DNA of 64,000 nucleotides from QZKY01 sp963666295 (GCA_963666295.1 OY762707.1:2108001-2172000), one strand, 5' to 3'; counted from the first letter of the stretch, positions 7,373 through 16,718 are shown. Translations and numbers: made by a program. Notes: generated from the letters alone by a model not told the origin.

Positions 7373-8077
7373 ATGTTAAAAAAGGATTCTCATTTTGTTG
7401 ATAAAACCATCCAGGCAAGGAAGTCAATTCGAGCGTTTGAGCATACTCCTGTACCTGAAGATTTGATAAGGAAAATCCTCGAAGTCGCATCGCGCGCCCC
7501 TTCGGGGTGTAACTTTCAACCATGGCGCGTCTATGTGCTGACAGGAACAACGCTTCAGCGCATTGTTGATGTCGTATGTCATGCCTTTGATCATGAACCG
7601 GGACAGCACACCAGCGAATTCCAACACGTACTCAACCAGCAGTTTGATCCCTATTTGTCTCGTCGCAGAAAAATGGGGATTGCGATGTATGGATTGGCTG
7701 GCGTTCCCAAAGGGGATAAAGAACGTACGCGCTTGCAGCAGCGCCGGAACTTTGAATTCTTTGATGCACCAGTCGGCTTGCTTTTTACGGTTCATCGTAA
7801 TTTGCCGGCATCATCCCTGATTGGTTATGGTGCATTCCTTCAAAACGTCATGACGTCTGCCCAAGGACACGGCCTGGGCAGCTGTTTTCAGACAGCGTGG
7901 TGTGATTACCACCGCGTTATTTCTACGGAATTGGAATTCGGAGCAGAAGAAATGCTGATAGGGGGTATGGCTTTAGGGTATCCAGATGCCGATGCACCAG
8001 TCAACCAACTGCATACCGAGCGAGAGCCCGTGTCTGAGTTCGCTACTTTTTACTTTCCGGCTCAGGCTACTTTTTGA
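7373..8077 (+). CDS. Nitroreductase-family flavoprotein
   Basis: A 234-residue FMN-dependent nitroreductase-fold protein. The FMN-binding signature is clear: RKSIRAF near residue 17, ASRAPSGCNFQPW near 39, and a C-terminal GMALGYPD that typically closes the flavin site. Substrate cannot be read from sequence; relatives reduce nitroaromatics, quinones or other compounds with NAD(P)H. The ATG is preceded by AAGGA. It lies 67 nt after the cupin with no terminator visible, so it probably shares the NorR/sigma-54 promoter. Its last 16 bp overlap the 3' end of bioC on the other strand. Confidence 0.88.
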   Translation: MLKKDSHFVDKTIQARKSIRAFEHTPVPEDLIRKILEVASRAPSGCNFQPWRVYVLTGTTLQRIVDVVCHAFDHEPGQHTSEFQHVLNQQFDPYLSRRRKMGIAMYGLAGVPKGDKERTRLQQRRNFEFFDAPVGLLFTVHRNLPASSLIGYGAFLQNVMTSAQGHGLGSCFQTAWCDYHRVISTELEFGAEEMLIGGMALGYPDADAPVNQLHTEREPVSEFATFYFPAQATF

Positions 8078-8838
8078 GCTTGAACAAACATCACTTCATA
8101 GGTTGTCGGCAGTTTTCCTGCGTCGTTTTTCATGGCATCGTAACGTGATAGCGCGGTTTGCCACGCCTTTTTTCCCATCAGGGAACGGCGGCGTTCGCTG
8201 CCGCTGTGACTGGCACCAATGCCGCGGATGGTGGTGAGCAGGGTGCGGAAGTCATCGTGATAGGTGACCCAGGTTTCGTGCGTCATCCGGGTGTGGTCGA
8301 ATCCGGCTTCTTTGAGTTCGGCCTGTACCTCCTGTTGCGTTGGGAATGACAGCACGTGCCGGTGTTCGTCGATGCCGGAAAAAGCGGTTTCCAACTCACG
8401 CAGCGTGCCGGGAAGCAGGGTGGTGAAGACCAGTTTTCCATGTGGTTTGAGCAGACGATGCAATTCCGGGTAGGCACGTTCGGGTTGGCACCATTGCAAC
8501 GCCATGTTGGACCAGATCAGGTCAAATTTCTGTTCAGCAAAGGGGAGCGCTTCCAGATCGGCGCAAATCGCGACTATGCCGCGCGCCTGAGCTTGACGCA
8601 CCATCCCAGGCGAAAGGTCGCAGCCGATGATCTGTGCATCCGGCCAGCGTTGCTGCAGCATTTCAGCACCAAATCCGGTGCCGCAGCCGCCATCCAGTAT
8701 GCGAGCCATTCCCGGATCGGAGGGAAGAAAGTCCAGCAGGCGTTGACAGACCTGATGCTGAAATTGAGCGGTGTCGTCGTACTGGTTGGCTGCGCGGTCA
8801 AACGCCTCGCTAACCTTGTTTTTATCAATTCCACTCAT
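8062..8838 (-). CDS. bioC: Malonyl-ACP O-methyltransferase BioC
   Basis: Methylates malonyl-ACP at the start of pimelate synthesis for biotin. SAM-dependent methyltransferase of 258 residues. Motif I is LDGGCGTGFGAEML (about residue 48), followed by IIGCDLSPGMV and the WSNMALQWC segment typical of BioC. It overlaps bioH by 14 bp, so translation is likely coupled. It is the last gene of bioF-bioH-bioC. The 3' end overlaps the convergent nitroreductase gene by 16 bp. Confidence 0.93.
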   Translation of the reverse strand: MSGIDKNKVSEAFDRAANQYDDTAQFQHQVCQRLLDFLPSDPGMARILDGGCGTGFGAEMLQQRWPDAQIIGCDLSPGMVRQAQARGIVAICADLEALPFAEQKFDLIWSNMALQWCQPERAYPELHRLLKPHGKLVFTTLLPGTLRELETAFSGIDEHRHVLSFPTQQEVQAELKEAGFDHTRMTHETWVTYHDDFRTLLTTIRGIGASHSGSERRRSLMGKKAWQTALSRYDAMKNDAGKLPTTYEVMFVQAQKVA

Positions 8839-9550
8839 GCAGGAAGTCTTTAATCAGCGAGGCGCAGTACGGCGTGTCTGACAGAAATGGCGCATGGGCG
8901 GCATTGTTTAGCACTTCAAGGCGCGCATTGGGCAGGGTGTTTGCCAGCCACTGGGCGGCGCCGAGCGGCATGAGTGGGTCTTTAACCCCGTGAATGAGTA
9001 AAGTTGGCTGCCTGATGCTGGCAGCCTGAAAACGCAAATCCGTATTGCGCAGTAAATCCAGCCCGGCGAGCAGTATGTCCGTTGGTGGCAAGTTTTCTTT
9101 CATCAGTTCGCGCACAATGTCCTTACTTTGCGTGTCATTGTGGTTGAAAAGCGCGATGAAGCGTTGAAAGGCTTCTAGCACGTTGAAGCGGATCGCAGTT
9201 GAAAAGCTCGTGAGCAGTAAGGGTTCCATGCCTTGCTCCCACCCATCGCGCAGGATGAAGCTGGGGGTGGCACCGATGAGAATCAGGCGTTCGATTTTTT
9301 CTGGATGGCGGAGGGCCGCTTGCATGGCAAGCATTGAGCCCATGGACCATCCGCACAGGGTGACCGGCGACGGCAGGTTGGCGACGAGCTTGTCGACGAT
9401 AACGTCAGGTGCATACGGTTTTGCTGTCGGGGTTTCCTGGTAGCCGGGAAGAGGTTGAATACGCACATTGCAGTGGTCGCCCAGTTGCTCCGAAAGCGCG
9501 TTCCAGCACGATGACATGCCCCATCCGTGCCATAAAACCAGATTCTTCAT
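8825..9550 (-). CDS. bioH: Pimeloyl-ACP methyl ester carboxylesterase BioH
   Basis: Alpha/beta hydrolase of 241 residues that removes the methyl group from pimeloyl-ACP methyl ester, ending the BioC-initiated route. The nucleophile elbow GWSMGS places Ser near residue 69; the acid is in LLIHGVKDPLMP and the histidine in NNAAHAPFLS. The N-terminal LVLWHGWGM is characteristic of BioH. Start overlaps the bioF stop by 4 bp (ATGA), and the end overlaps bioC. This bioF-bioH-bioC layout links all three pimelate/7-keto steps. Confidence 0.93.
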   Translation of the reverse strand: MKNLVLWHGWGMSSCWNALSEQLGDHCNVRIQPLPGYQETPTAKPYAPDVIVDKLVANLPSPVTLCGWSMGSMLAMQAALRHPEKIERLILIGATPSFILRDGWEQGMEPLLLTSFSTAIRFNVLEAFQRFIALFNHNDTQSKDIVRELMKENLPPTDILLAGLDLLRNTDLRFQAASIRQPTLLIHGVKDPLMPLGAAQWLANTLPNARLEVLNNAAHAPFLSDTPYCASLIKDFLHEWN

Positions 9551-10701
9551 CCTATTTCCTTCAGTGCTTCAATTAATTGGTCAATGTCCATTTTGCTATG
9601 CGCGGCAGAAAGTGATACGCGCAGGCGCGCCGTACCTTTCGGAACGGTCGGCGGGCGGATAGCCGGCACCCAGATGTTGCGATCAAGTAGCGCTCGGGAT
9701 ATGCGCAGTGCATCTTCATTGCTGCCGATGATGATGGGTTGGATCGCGCTGTCAGACGGCATCAGTTGCCACGCGCTGCTTTGCAGGCCAGTCTTGAGTT
9801 GTTCCGTAATTTCTTTCAGGTGGGCACGGCGCGCATCCCCATCTTCAATTTGCGTGAGACTTGCCAACAGTGCGCAGGTAATGATCGGGCTGGAGGCAGT
9901 GGTGAAAATATACGAACGTGCGCGTTGAGCCAGCCACTCAATCACGTCGGCATCCCCCGCCACGAATGCGCCTGAGGCGCCAGCAGCCTTCCCAAGTGTG
10001 CCCATGTAGATTAGCCGCGGTGTGAAATTCATGCCGAAGTGAGATAGCGAGCCGCGTCCGTTTTGTCCGAGCACACCAAAGCCGTGTGCGTCGTCAACAA
10101 CCAGCCAGGCATCGAAACGCTCTGCCAGTTTCAGCAGTTTCGGCAGATCGCCTAGGTCGCCATCCATGCTGAAAACGGCATCGGTCAGAATCAGTTTTCG
10201 CCTGGCATGGCTGGTGCTTAGTTGTCGCTCAAGTATGGCGAGATCGTTATGTGCATAGCGCATGTGTTCGGCGCGGGAAAGCTGTGCCGCATCAATCAGC
10301 GAGGCGTGGTTCAGGCGGTCGGCAAAAATGACGTCGCCTCTGCCAACCAGGGTAGGTACGACGCCCAGATTCGCCATGTAGCCGCTGCTGAAATACAGTG
10401 CGCGGTTAGCGCCGACAAAGTGCGCCAGCGCTTGCTCAAGTTGATCGTGCGGCATCATGTGGCCGCTGACCAGATGTGACGACCCTGCGCCAACACCCCA
10501 TTTCGTGGCCGCTTGTTGTGCGGCTTCAATCAGTGCCGGATCTGCAGCCAGTCCCAGGTAATCATTGCTGGCAAACGACAGCAGTTGCCGCCCGTTGACG
10601 ACGACGTTGGTGGTGCATGGGGATTCCAGCGTGCGTCGCTGGCGTATCAGGTTATCTTCGGCAAGATGCGCTAGTTGCGCTTTAAGTTCTTCATGAATCA
10701 T
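9547..10701 (-). CDS. bioF: 8-amino-7-oxononanoate synthase
   Basis: PLP-dependent enzyme condensing pimeloyl-ACP with L-alanine in biotin synthesis. Length is 384 residues, normal for the alpha-oxoamine synthase family. The PLP lysine is in MGTLGKAAGASG; the substrate region NDYLGLA, the HASLIDA segment and DDAHGFGVLG are all present. It is first in bioF-bioH-bioC. bioA, bioD and bioB are not in this window. It lies 78 nt behind a transporter gene on the same strand; I see no convincing BirA operator in that gap. Confidence 0.95.
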   Translation of the reverse strand: MIHEELKAQLAHLAEDNLIRQRRTLESPCTTNVVVNGRQLLSFASNDYLGLAADPALIEAAQQAATKWGVGAGSSHLVSGHMMPHDQLEQALAHFVGANRALYFSSGYMANLGVVPTLVGRGDVIFADRLNHASLIDAAQLSRAEHMRYAHNDLAILERQLSTSHARRKLILTDAVFSMDGDLGDLPKLLKLAERFDAWLVVDDAHGFGVLGQNGRGSLSHFGMNFTPRLIYMGTLGKAAGASGAFVAGDADVIEWLAQRARSYIFTTASSPIITCALLASLTQIEDGDARRAHLKEITEQLKTGLQSSAWQLMPSDSAIQPIIIGSNEDALRISRALLDRNIWVPAIRPPTVPKGTARLRVSLSAAHSKMDIDQLIEALKEIG

Positions 10702-10779
10702 GGTGCGATTCTCTTTTTACAGCTTTGTATCGTAGCACTGAAACGATGTGGCGCGAAAGTGAAAAAGAGTCCGCTGGAC

Positions 10780-12147
10780 TTACAGGTTGTAAAACAGAAT
10801 AAAGGCAACCAGCGCTGGCGCGACGATACGGCACACAAAACGGATGACGGGTAGCGCCATAATCTGTCGGCCTTCATGCTGGAGCTGTTCTTCCACCCGA
10901 TCCCATATTTTCCAGCCGACCAGCAGAGATACCAGTACGCCGCCGATGGGCATCATCAGTTTTTCAGTGATGTAATTCAGCAGGTCGAACACGCCCATGC
11001 CAAACAAGGTGTAGTCGCTCCAGATGCCTAGCGATAGCGAGGCCGGAATGCCTAGCACAAAAATGAAAAAGGCCATCGAAAGTGCGGAAGGAATGCGCGG
11101 AAAGCTGAATTCGTCGATCATGAAACTGGTGGAGACTTCCATCAGGGAGACAGATGAGGTCAGGGCGGCGAATAGCAGCAGGATGAAAAATGCGATTGCA
11201 AAAAGCTGGCCGCCCATCATCTTTGCAAAGATGGCTGGCATGGTAATGAAGGTCAGGCCTGGACCAGCAGCCGGGTCGAATCCAAAGGCAAAGACAGCGG
11301 GCAAGACCATGAGTCCGGCGAGGAAGCATACCAGTGTGGTCAGCATGACGACCCATGCCGCCGAAGCCGGAATTGAGGTTTCGGCCGTAACGTAGGAGCC
11401 ATATGTGATCATTGCACCCATACCGAGCGAGAGTGTGAAAAAGGCCAGTCCTAGTGCATTGATGAAGGATGCGCTGGTAACCTTGCTGAAATCCGGTGTC
11501 AGGAAAAAAGCCAGTCCATCCAGTGCACCTGGAAGCGTCAGTGAGCGCGCAATCAGGATCAGCATAATGATCAGTAGTGCCGGCATCAGATATTTTGAAA
11601 CGGTTTCGATGCCTTTTTGTACACCGCCGAGTACGACGCCAACGGTGAGCGCCATGAAAATGCCATGGTAAATCACAGGTTCGCTGGTGTCGGTGATGAA
11701 ACGGGAGAATAGCGAGCCGAGCAGTTTTGGGTTGTGCTTGATGATTTCGCCGGTCATGGATTTGACGATATAGGCGATGGTCCAGCCGCCGACAACGCTG
11801 TAAAACGACAGGATGAGAAAACTGACCAGCACGCCTCCGTAACCCACGACTTGCCAGTATTTCCCGCCGAGCCTGCGGTAGGCACCGACAGGGCTTGAGT
11901 TAGAGGCGCGTCCGATGGCCATTTCTGCCATCATCAGGACGATTCCAAGGGTAAAGACAAAGCCGACAAAGATCAGCAGAAACGCGCCGCCCCCGTTTTG
12001 CGAGGCGACATAGGGGAATTTCCAGATGGCGCCCAGGCCGATGGCGGAGCCGGCAGTCGCAAGAATGAAGCCAAAACGGGACCCCCATTGCGATCTTGCA
12101 GGTACGGTGCTTTCAGTTTCGCTTTTCATACCAAGGGGATTATGCAT
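10780..12147 (-). CDS. Sodium-dependent transporter, NSS (SNF) family
   Basis: Inner-membrane symporter of 455 residues in the neurotransmitter:sodium symporter family, probably for an amino acid or amine. The N-terminal signature WGSRFGFILATAGSAIGLGAIWKFPY with the Na+/substrate-binding helix is clear, as is NGGGAFLLIF. About 11-12 hydrophobic helices can be counted. Substrate is not predictable. Start uncertain between ATG codons at 12147 and 12129, neither with a strong ribosome site. It lies 15 nt downstream of the NRDE gene and upstream of bioF, so all may be cotranscribed. Confidence 0.9.
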   Translation of the reverse strand: MHNPLGMKSETESTVPARSQWGSRFGFILATAGSAIGLGAIWKFPYVASQNGGGAFLLIFVGFVFTLGIVLMMAEMAIGRASNSSPVGAYRRLGGKYWQVVGYGGVLVSFLILSFYSVVGGWTIAYIVKSMTGEIIKHNPKLLGSLFSRFITDTSEPVIYHGIFMALTVGVVLGGVQKGIETVSKYLMPALLIIMLILIARSLTLPGALDGLAFFLTPDFSKVTSASFINALGLAFFTLSLGMGAMITYGSYVTAETSIPASAAWVVMLTTLVCFLAGLMVLPAVFAFGFDPAAGPGLTFITMPAIFAKMMGGQLFAIAFFILLLFAALTSSVSLMEVSTSFMIDEFSFPRIPSALSMAFFIFVLGIPASLSLGIWSDYTLFGMGVFDLLNYITEKLMMPIGGVLVSLLVGWKIWDRVEEQLQHEGRQIMALPVIRFVCRIVAPALVAFILFYNL

Positions 12148-12162
12148 GAAATCGGCATTTTT

Positions 12163-12888
12163 TTATTTGAAGATTTTTTCCTTCAGGATTGGTGGTTTGC
12201 ATGTGTGAAGGCGGACGAGCGTGGAACTGCGTGTGCCGTAATGGGGAGACGCGACAAAGATGGACGACAGCATGCGTTTCGTTTCCAGGTCAAAGTTGGT
12301 GTCGGGCAGATCTTCATCCGGGGCGCGGGTCGTATCGGCAAGCATGTCTAAATAGGCTTTTTCTTCTGCCTGCTGGCGCAACAGATGATCAAAATGTGCG
12401 CGTACCCGGGTTACTTTCGGCCAGGGGTCATCCAGCAGGGCATTCGCAAGGGCGTAAATCCCCGGCTTCAGGGCTTGACCGTTTTCCTCTCTGCCATGTC
12501 CCCGGTTGGAATACCAGATCAGGGTTTCCTGGTCGCCAACCAGCAGGTTGAAGCCATTGTAGTTACTGGCCGTTCTTGAGATGTGCTGTATGTATGCCTG
12601 TGGCGATATGTCTGAACTCAAATAATCACTGACCAGATGACCACGTGATCGCGCATCAGGATTTTCTCCAGCTGGAGTGCGAATATTGGTTGTGGTAGCG
12701 AAACGGTTGTTACTGGTAATTCCCATCCATGTGCCGCCTGATTGCAAATCGCGTCCTGCGTAAATGTTGGGCTGTTCTGCCCAGTGGTGAGCGGGCGCGC
12801 TCGCACGCGCAAAGAACTCGTCTCGATTGGCACAGGCAAGCAGAGGACTGTGTGGTTCAACTTTCCAGGCAAAAACAATCAGGCACAT
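12163..12888 (-). CDS. NRDE-family (TANGO2-like) protein
   Basis: A 241-residue protein starting MCLIVFAW with the family motif ANRDEFFARAS and the GGTWMGI segment. Cys2 would be exposed as an N-terminal nucleophile after Met removal, as in Ntn-hydrolase-fold members. Human TANGO2 belongs to this family; a haem-handling role has been proposed for it, but bacterial members are poorly characterised. It lies between ygfZ (23 nt upstream) and the sodium symporter gene (15 nt downstream). Confidence 0.88.
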   Translation of the reverse strand: MCLIVFAWKVEPHSPLLACANRDEFFARASAPAHHWAEQPNIYAGRDLQSGGTWMGITSNNRFATTTNIRTPAGENPDARSRGHLVSDYLSSDISPQAYIQHISRTASNYNGFNLLVGDQETLIWYSNRGHGREENGQALKPGIYALANALLDDPWPKVTRVRAHFDHLLRQQAEEKAYLDMLADTTRAPDEDLPDTNFDLETKRMLSSIFVASPHYGTRSSTLVRLHTCKPPILKEKIFK

Positions 12889-12911
12889 TTTTCAGTAAAA
12901 GTCTGTTGGGG

Positions 12912-13934
12912 CTACTCTTCTGTTTGCGGGAGTGCGTATGGCAATGGTTTAAGTTGCAGTGTTGGTCCGCCCGCTTCGCCAAGTTGCACCGTGCTGGATT
13001 CGGTGGTGTCAAGTCGCAGCGAGACGAGACAGGCGATGGTGTCATCCATACTTCTTGCGGCATTGACGATCATGCCGCAGGGTTGACTCGGGTCGTTTGA
13101 AGCATACACAGCCGTGCCAGCCTGTGCTTGGTCGAGTGAGGCCTCGATGCTTGCGGCCAGCATGCGGCGAGGTGTTCTGCCCCGATACTGGGTACGAGCA
13201 ATAACTTCCTGTCCAATGAAGCAGCCTTTTTTGAAGCTGACGCCGCCAATGACTTCGAAATTGACCATTTGCGGCACAAACTGTTCCTGCGTGGCGCTCA
13301 GGATGGTCGGAATGCCGGCATCAATGTTTGCCAGGCGCCACGCGGCATCGGGTTGTGGCGTGAGACTGGCTGTTAGCGTAGGCCAGGCTGCGTCGAGCAT
13401 GGCTGGTGATAATACCCATTCGTAGCGCGCGGTACCGAAGGCGTTGGCAACGCGAATCAGCATGCCGGAATCGTTTTGGATTAATGCATAGGGTTCGGAT
13501 GGCAGTTGCGGGAACCAGTTTTTCAGGGCGGTGTCCGCATTGCTGCCTCCGATGCCGAGCAGCGCATATTCCTCATTCGCATCGGCAATGTCAACCTGAT
13601 CGCGCATCACGTACATTTGCAGGCGCTTTTGTATATTTGCCTGTATTTCTATCGGAAGTTGCAACACTATCCTGTCATCCGTTTTGAAAATCAGGAAAGT
13701 GGCAAGTAGCCGTCCTTGCGGTGAGCACAGGCCGCTGAGGCAAGCCTCGCTGGGTTTCATGCGTTCAACATCATTGGTCAGCAAACGCTGTAACAGCGTA
13801 CTTGCGTCAGTGTTGGAAAGCGCAATTAATCCCGTATCAGCCAAAGGAATGACGAATCCTGAGTGCATGGCGTCAAAGTCAGTCAAGTCATGGATGTCGC
13901 TTTGTTGCGTTAGGAAATGTTGCGTTGCGCTCAT
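12912..13934 (-). CDS. ygfZ: Folate-binding protein YgfZ/GcvT-like, Fe-S cluster maintenance
   Basis: YgfZ proteins use tetrahydrofolate and help assemble or repair certain Fe-S enzymes. The diagnostic motif KGCFIGQEVIARTQYRG is present about two thirds along. The start is the ATG at 13934, which has GGAG seven bases upstream; the longer frame to 14102 runs through the promoter and into divergent mltG. This gives 340 residues, the normal length. First gene of a minus-strand series with the NRDE gene. The Hcp and NadA Fe-S proteins encoded nearby are possible clients, which is only inference. Confidence 0.92.
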   Translation of the reverse strand: MSATQHFLTQQSDIHDLTDFDAMHSGFVIPLADTGLIALSNTDASTLLQRLLTNDVERMKPSEACLSGLCSPQGRLLATFLIFKTDDRIVLQLPIEIQANIQKRLQMYVMRDQVDIADANEEYALLGIGGSNADTALKNWFPQLPSEPYALIQNDSGMLIRVANAFGTARYEWVLSPAMLDAAWPTLTASLTPQPDAAWRLANIDAGIPTILSATQEQFVPQMVNFEVIGGVSFKKGCFIGQEVIARTQYRGRTPRRMLAASIEASLDQAQAGTAVYASNDPSQPCGMIVNAARSMDDTIACLVSLRLDTTESSTVQLGEAGGPTLQLKPLPYALPQTEE

Positions 13935-13994
13935 CGTTAACTCCATAAAATTGCGGTTGCGGGCTTCGCACCCGTTATGATTACGCTTTCTGCG

Positions 13995-14024
13995 ATTATA
14001 GTGATTTCGCCAATTTCCTGTTAA
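13995..14024 (-). promoter_or_regulatory. Sigma-70 promoter of ygfZ
   Basis: On the minus strand TTAACA (complement of 14019-14024), an 18-bp spacer and a perfect TATAAT (complement of 13995-14000) form a good housekeeping promoter. Transcription would begin about 50 nt before the ygfZ ATG. It lies in the 103-bp gap shared with mltG. Confidence 0.55.
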
Positions 14025-14037
14025 TTCTGATTTCGGA

Positions 14038-15045
14038 ATGTCTTCCCTGAAAAAAATCCTTATTGGCCTGACGGCAGCCATTGTGCTTCTGGTTTCTGTC
14101 ATGCTGTTCTGGGCGAATCAGTCCATTCTTCCAGATGATGCCGCTACCGTGTCGTTTTCGGTGCGTCCGGGTAGTGGCGTCAAGTCAGCAGCATGGCAGA
14201 TCAATCAGTCCGGCGTGCCATTGAATACAACCCTGTTTTCATTGCTGGTGCGTATTAGCGGCAATAGCGGGAACATCAAGGCGGGGTATTACGAACTGGA
14301 GGCAGGTACTTCGCCAATGGGCTTGATGGGGAAAATGACGCGCGGCGACGTGGTGCAGGAACAATTGACCCTCATCGAGGGCTGGACGTTTGCACAGATG
14401 CGCAAGTTGCTGGCGGAGCATTCTGGCCTTGAGCACGATGCGGCACGTCTGTCGGATAAAGCGTTGTTAGAAAAGGTAGGCGCAACGTACGATTTTCCGG
14501 AAGGGCTCTTTTTCCCTGATACGTACCAGTTTGCGAAAGGCACGAGTGAGTTGCAAATTTACCGTCAGGCATACACGGAGATGAGGGCGCGCTTACAACA
14601 TCATTGGGCGCAGCGTGACAAGACACTGCCATACAAGTCGGCCTACGAGGCGTTGATCATGGCGTCCATTGTCGAGAAAGAAACTGGTGCAAGCGCGGAG
14701 CGCGACATGATTGCCGGCGTATTTGTGAACCGTCTCAAAAAGGGTATGTTGCTGCAAACCGACCCGAGCGTAATTTACGGCATGGGTGTGGCGTACAAAG
14801 GAAGCAATATACAAAAGCGCGACTTGCTCAGGGACACGCCGTACAATACCTATACGCGACGCGGCTTGCCACCAACGCCGATTGCATTGCCGGGTGCACA
14901 ATCCTTGCATGCGGCGTTCCATCCTGCGAAGACAAAGGCGTTGTATTTCGTGGCGCGCGGCGATGGTGGCAGCCAGTTTTCGGAAACACTTCCCGAGCAT
15001 AATCGGGCAGTTGCAAAATATCAGCTACGGAGAAAGAACAAATAA
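14038..15045 (+). CDS. mltG: Endolytic murein transglycosylase MltG
   Basis: Inner-membrane lytic transglycosylase (YceG family) that cleaves nascent glycan strands. Length is 335 residues: a short cytoplasmic start, one membrane helix (ILIGLTAAIVLLVSVMLFW), then the periplasmic domain. The catalytic glutamate lies in ASIVEKETG, and downstream TDPSVIYGMG and YNTYTRRGLPPTPI are family hallmarks. The gene ends one base before the tmk ATG. The mltG-tmk-holB order is common in proteobacteria. Confidence 0.95.
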   Translation: MSSLKKILIGLTAAIVLLVSVMLFWANQSILPDDAATVSFSVRPGSGVKSAAWQINQSGVPLNTTLFSLLVRISGNSGNIKAGYYELEAGTSPMGLMGKMTRGDVVQEQLTLIEGWTFAQMRKLLAEHSGLEHDAARLSDKALLEKVGATYDFPEGLFFPDTYQFAKGTSELQIYRQAYTEMRARLQHHWAQRDKTLPYKSAYEALIMASIVEKETGASAERDMIAGVFVNRLKKGMLLQTDPSVIYGMGVAYKGSNIQKRDLLRDTPYNTYTRRGLPPTPIALPGAQSLHAAFHPAKTKALYFVARGDGGSQFSETLPEHNRAVAKYQLRRKNK

Positions 15046-15681
15046 ATGGCAACAGGCAAGTTCATTACCTTTGAGGGCATAGATGGTGCAGGCAAATCGA
15101 CGCACATCGAATTCGTCGCCAGTTTGTTGCGCAAAGATGGCATTAATGTCGTTGTGACGCGCGAACCTGGGGGCACGCCTCTGGGGGAAAAGCTGCGTGA
15201 GTTGCTGTTGCATGAAAAAATGCACCTGGAAACGGAAGCCTTGCTGATGTTTGCTGCACGCCGTGAACACTTGGCCGAAGTGATTGAGCCAGCTTTGGCG
15301 CGCGGAGACTGGGTGATTTCGGATCGCTTCACGGATGCTTCCTTTGCCTATCAGGGCGGCGGCCGCAAATTGGGCAAGGAGAAGTTGCGCGCACTGGAGC
15401 AGTGGGTGCATCCGGATCGTCAGCCGAATCTGACTTTGCTGTTTGATGTGCCGCTCGAAATTGCGCGCGCGCGCTTGGAAGCGTCGCTTGCCCTCGATAA
15501 GTTTGAGCGAGAAAAGGCCGGTTTTTTTCAGGCGACGCGACTTGCCTATCTGGAGCGCGCATCCGAATTTCCTGAGCGCTTTGTCATCATCAATTCACAG
15601 CATACGATTGCTGAAATTCAGGAACAGTTGAAAACGCTGATTCGCAGGTTTGAGAAAGACGGAGAAGGTGGCAGAGGCTGA
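15046..15681 (+). CDS. tmk: Thymidylate kinase
   Basis: Phosphorylates dTMP to dTDP. Length is 211 residues. The P-loop is FEGIDGAGKST (residues 9-19), followed by VTREPGGTPLGE, the ISDRFTDAS segment and an LDLP-equivalent LLFDVPLE. The start codon directly follows the mltG stop and the stop directly precedes the holB ATG, so translation is probably coupled. Confidence 0.96.
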   Translation: MATGKFITFEGIDGAGKSTHIEFVASLLRKDGINVVVTREPGGTPLGEKLRELLLHEKMHLETEALLMFAARREHLAEVIEPALARGDWVISDRFTDASFAYQGGGRKLGKEKLRALEQWVHPDRQPNLTLLFDVPLEIARARLEASLALDKFEREKAGFFQATRLAYLERASEFPERFVIINSQHTIAEIQEQLKTLIRRFEKDGEGGRG

Positions 15682-16707
15682 ATGAATGATCGACTGTATC
15701 CGTGGTTAGGTGAGGCCTGGGCGCGACTTCATAGGCTGCGCGCCCAGTTGCCGCATGCCATTCTGATCCACGGCCCGGAAGGTATCGGGAAAACGGAGCT
15801 GGCCGAGAGTTTCGCTCAGTCGCTATTGTGTGAGTCGGTGCTGCCGAATGGCTTTGCATGCTTGCAGTGTGCCTCGTGCCGCTGGTTCTCGCAATATAAC
15901 CATCCTGATTACCGCAGGGTGCGCCCGGGTGCGCTGGATGAGGCCGGTGCTGAGGATGACGAGGCTGATGCAGAAAATAATGGTGCAGCTTCCAAGACGG
16001 CGTCCAAGGTGATTCGCATTGCGCAGGTACGCGGCCTGGCTGATTTTATGAATGTTTCGACCCATCAGGGTGGGCGGCGTGTTGTCCTGCTCTACCCGGC
16101 AGAGGCGTTGCATACCGAATCATCGAATGCCTTGCTGAAAATGCTGGAAGAACCGTTGCCGGGAACGGCCTTGATTCTGGTGGCAAACAATGCAGATGCT
16201 TTGTTGCCGACAATTCTCTCGCGCTGCCTCAAGTTTCCGGTTGCGATGCCGCCAACAGATATATCACTGTCCTGGCTGGAATCTCAAGGCGTCTCAGATT
16301 CTGATGCCTGGCTGGCTGAGCAGGGCGGCGCACCCCTGCTGGCGCTTTCTTTGTCGCAAACCGGCAAGCGCGATGAATTGGACGCTTTTTTGAGGCAACT
16401 TGCCAATCCGACTGTAGAAGGCGCACTGCAAACAGCCACTCAGTGGCAGAAAGCGCCTTCAAGGGAGCTGATCATCTGGTTGCAACGGTGGCTGTATGAT
16501 ATATTTTCGACGAAATTTGCAGGTCGGATACGTTACTACCCGCGCTACCAAAAAGAGATCGTTGCATTGGCAAAGCGTGTAGATGCTGAAAAATTGTTGC
16601 AGATACAGAAATCGGTTGGCTCACGCAAGTCAATTGTCGATCACCCTTTGGCAATGCGTCTTTTCATTGAAGACACCTTGTTGGAGTATCTGGAATTGTG
16701 TGCCTGA
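15682..16707 (+). CDS. holB: DNA polymerase III subunit delta'
   Basis: Clamp-loader subunit of the replicative polymerase. Walker A-like GPEGIGKTE lies near residue 31, a zinc-binding cysteine set around CLQCASC near 61, and SNALLKMLEEP and SRC (about residue 180) are typical of delta'. An acidic insertion of about 20 residues (near residue 90-110, rich in D/E/A) separates the zinc region from the rest; similar insertions occur in related bacteria. It has 341 residues and begins immediately after the tmk stop. Confidence 0.94.
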   Translation: MNDRLYPWLGEAWARLHRLRAQLPHAILIHGPEGIGKTELAESFAQSLLCESVLPNGFACLQCASCRWFSQYNHPDYRRVRPGALDEAGAEDDEADAENNGAASKTASKVIRIAQVRGLADFMNVSTHQGGRRVVLLYPAEALHTESSNALLKMLEEPLPGTALILVANNADALLPTILSRCLKFPVAMPPTDISLSWLESQGVSDSDAWLAEQGGAPLLALSLSQTGKRDELDAFLRQLANPTVEGALQTATQWQKAPSRELIIWLQRWLYDIFSTKFAGRIRYYPRYQKEIVALAKRVDAEKLLQIQKSVGSRKSIVDHPLAMRLFIEDTLLEYLELCA

Positions 16708-16718
16708 GTGAGGTTTGA

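Noticed and set aside
10702..10800. BirA operator upstream of bioF
   Set aside because: GGTTGTAAAAC at the end of the transporter gene resembles half a site, but no second half is present at the required spacing.
13935..14102. 56-residue N-terminal extension of ygfZ
   Set aside because: It covers the ygfZ promoter and the start of divergent mltG; the ATG at 13934 has GGAG at the right distance.
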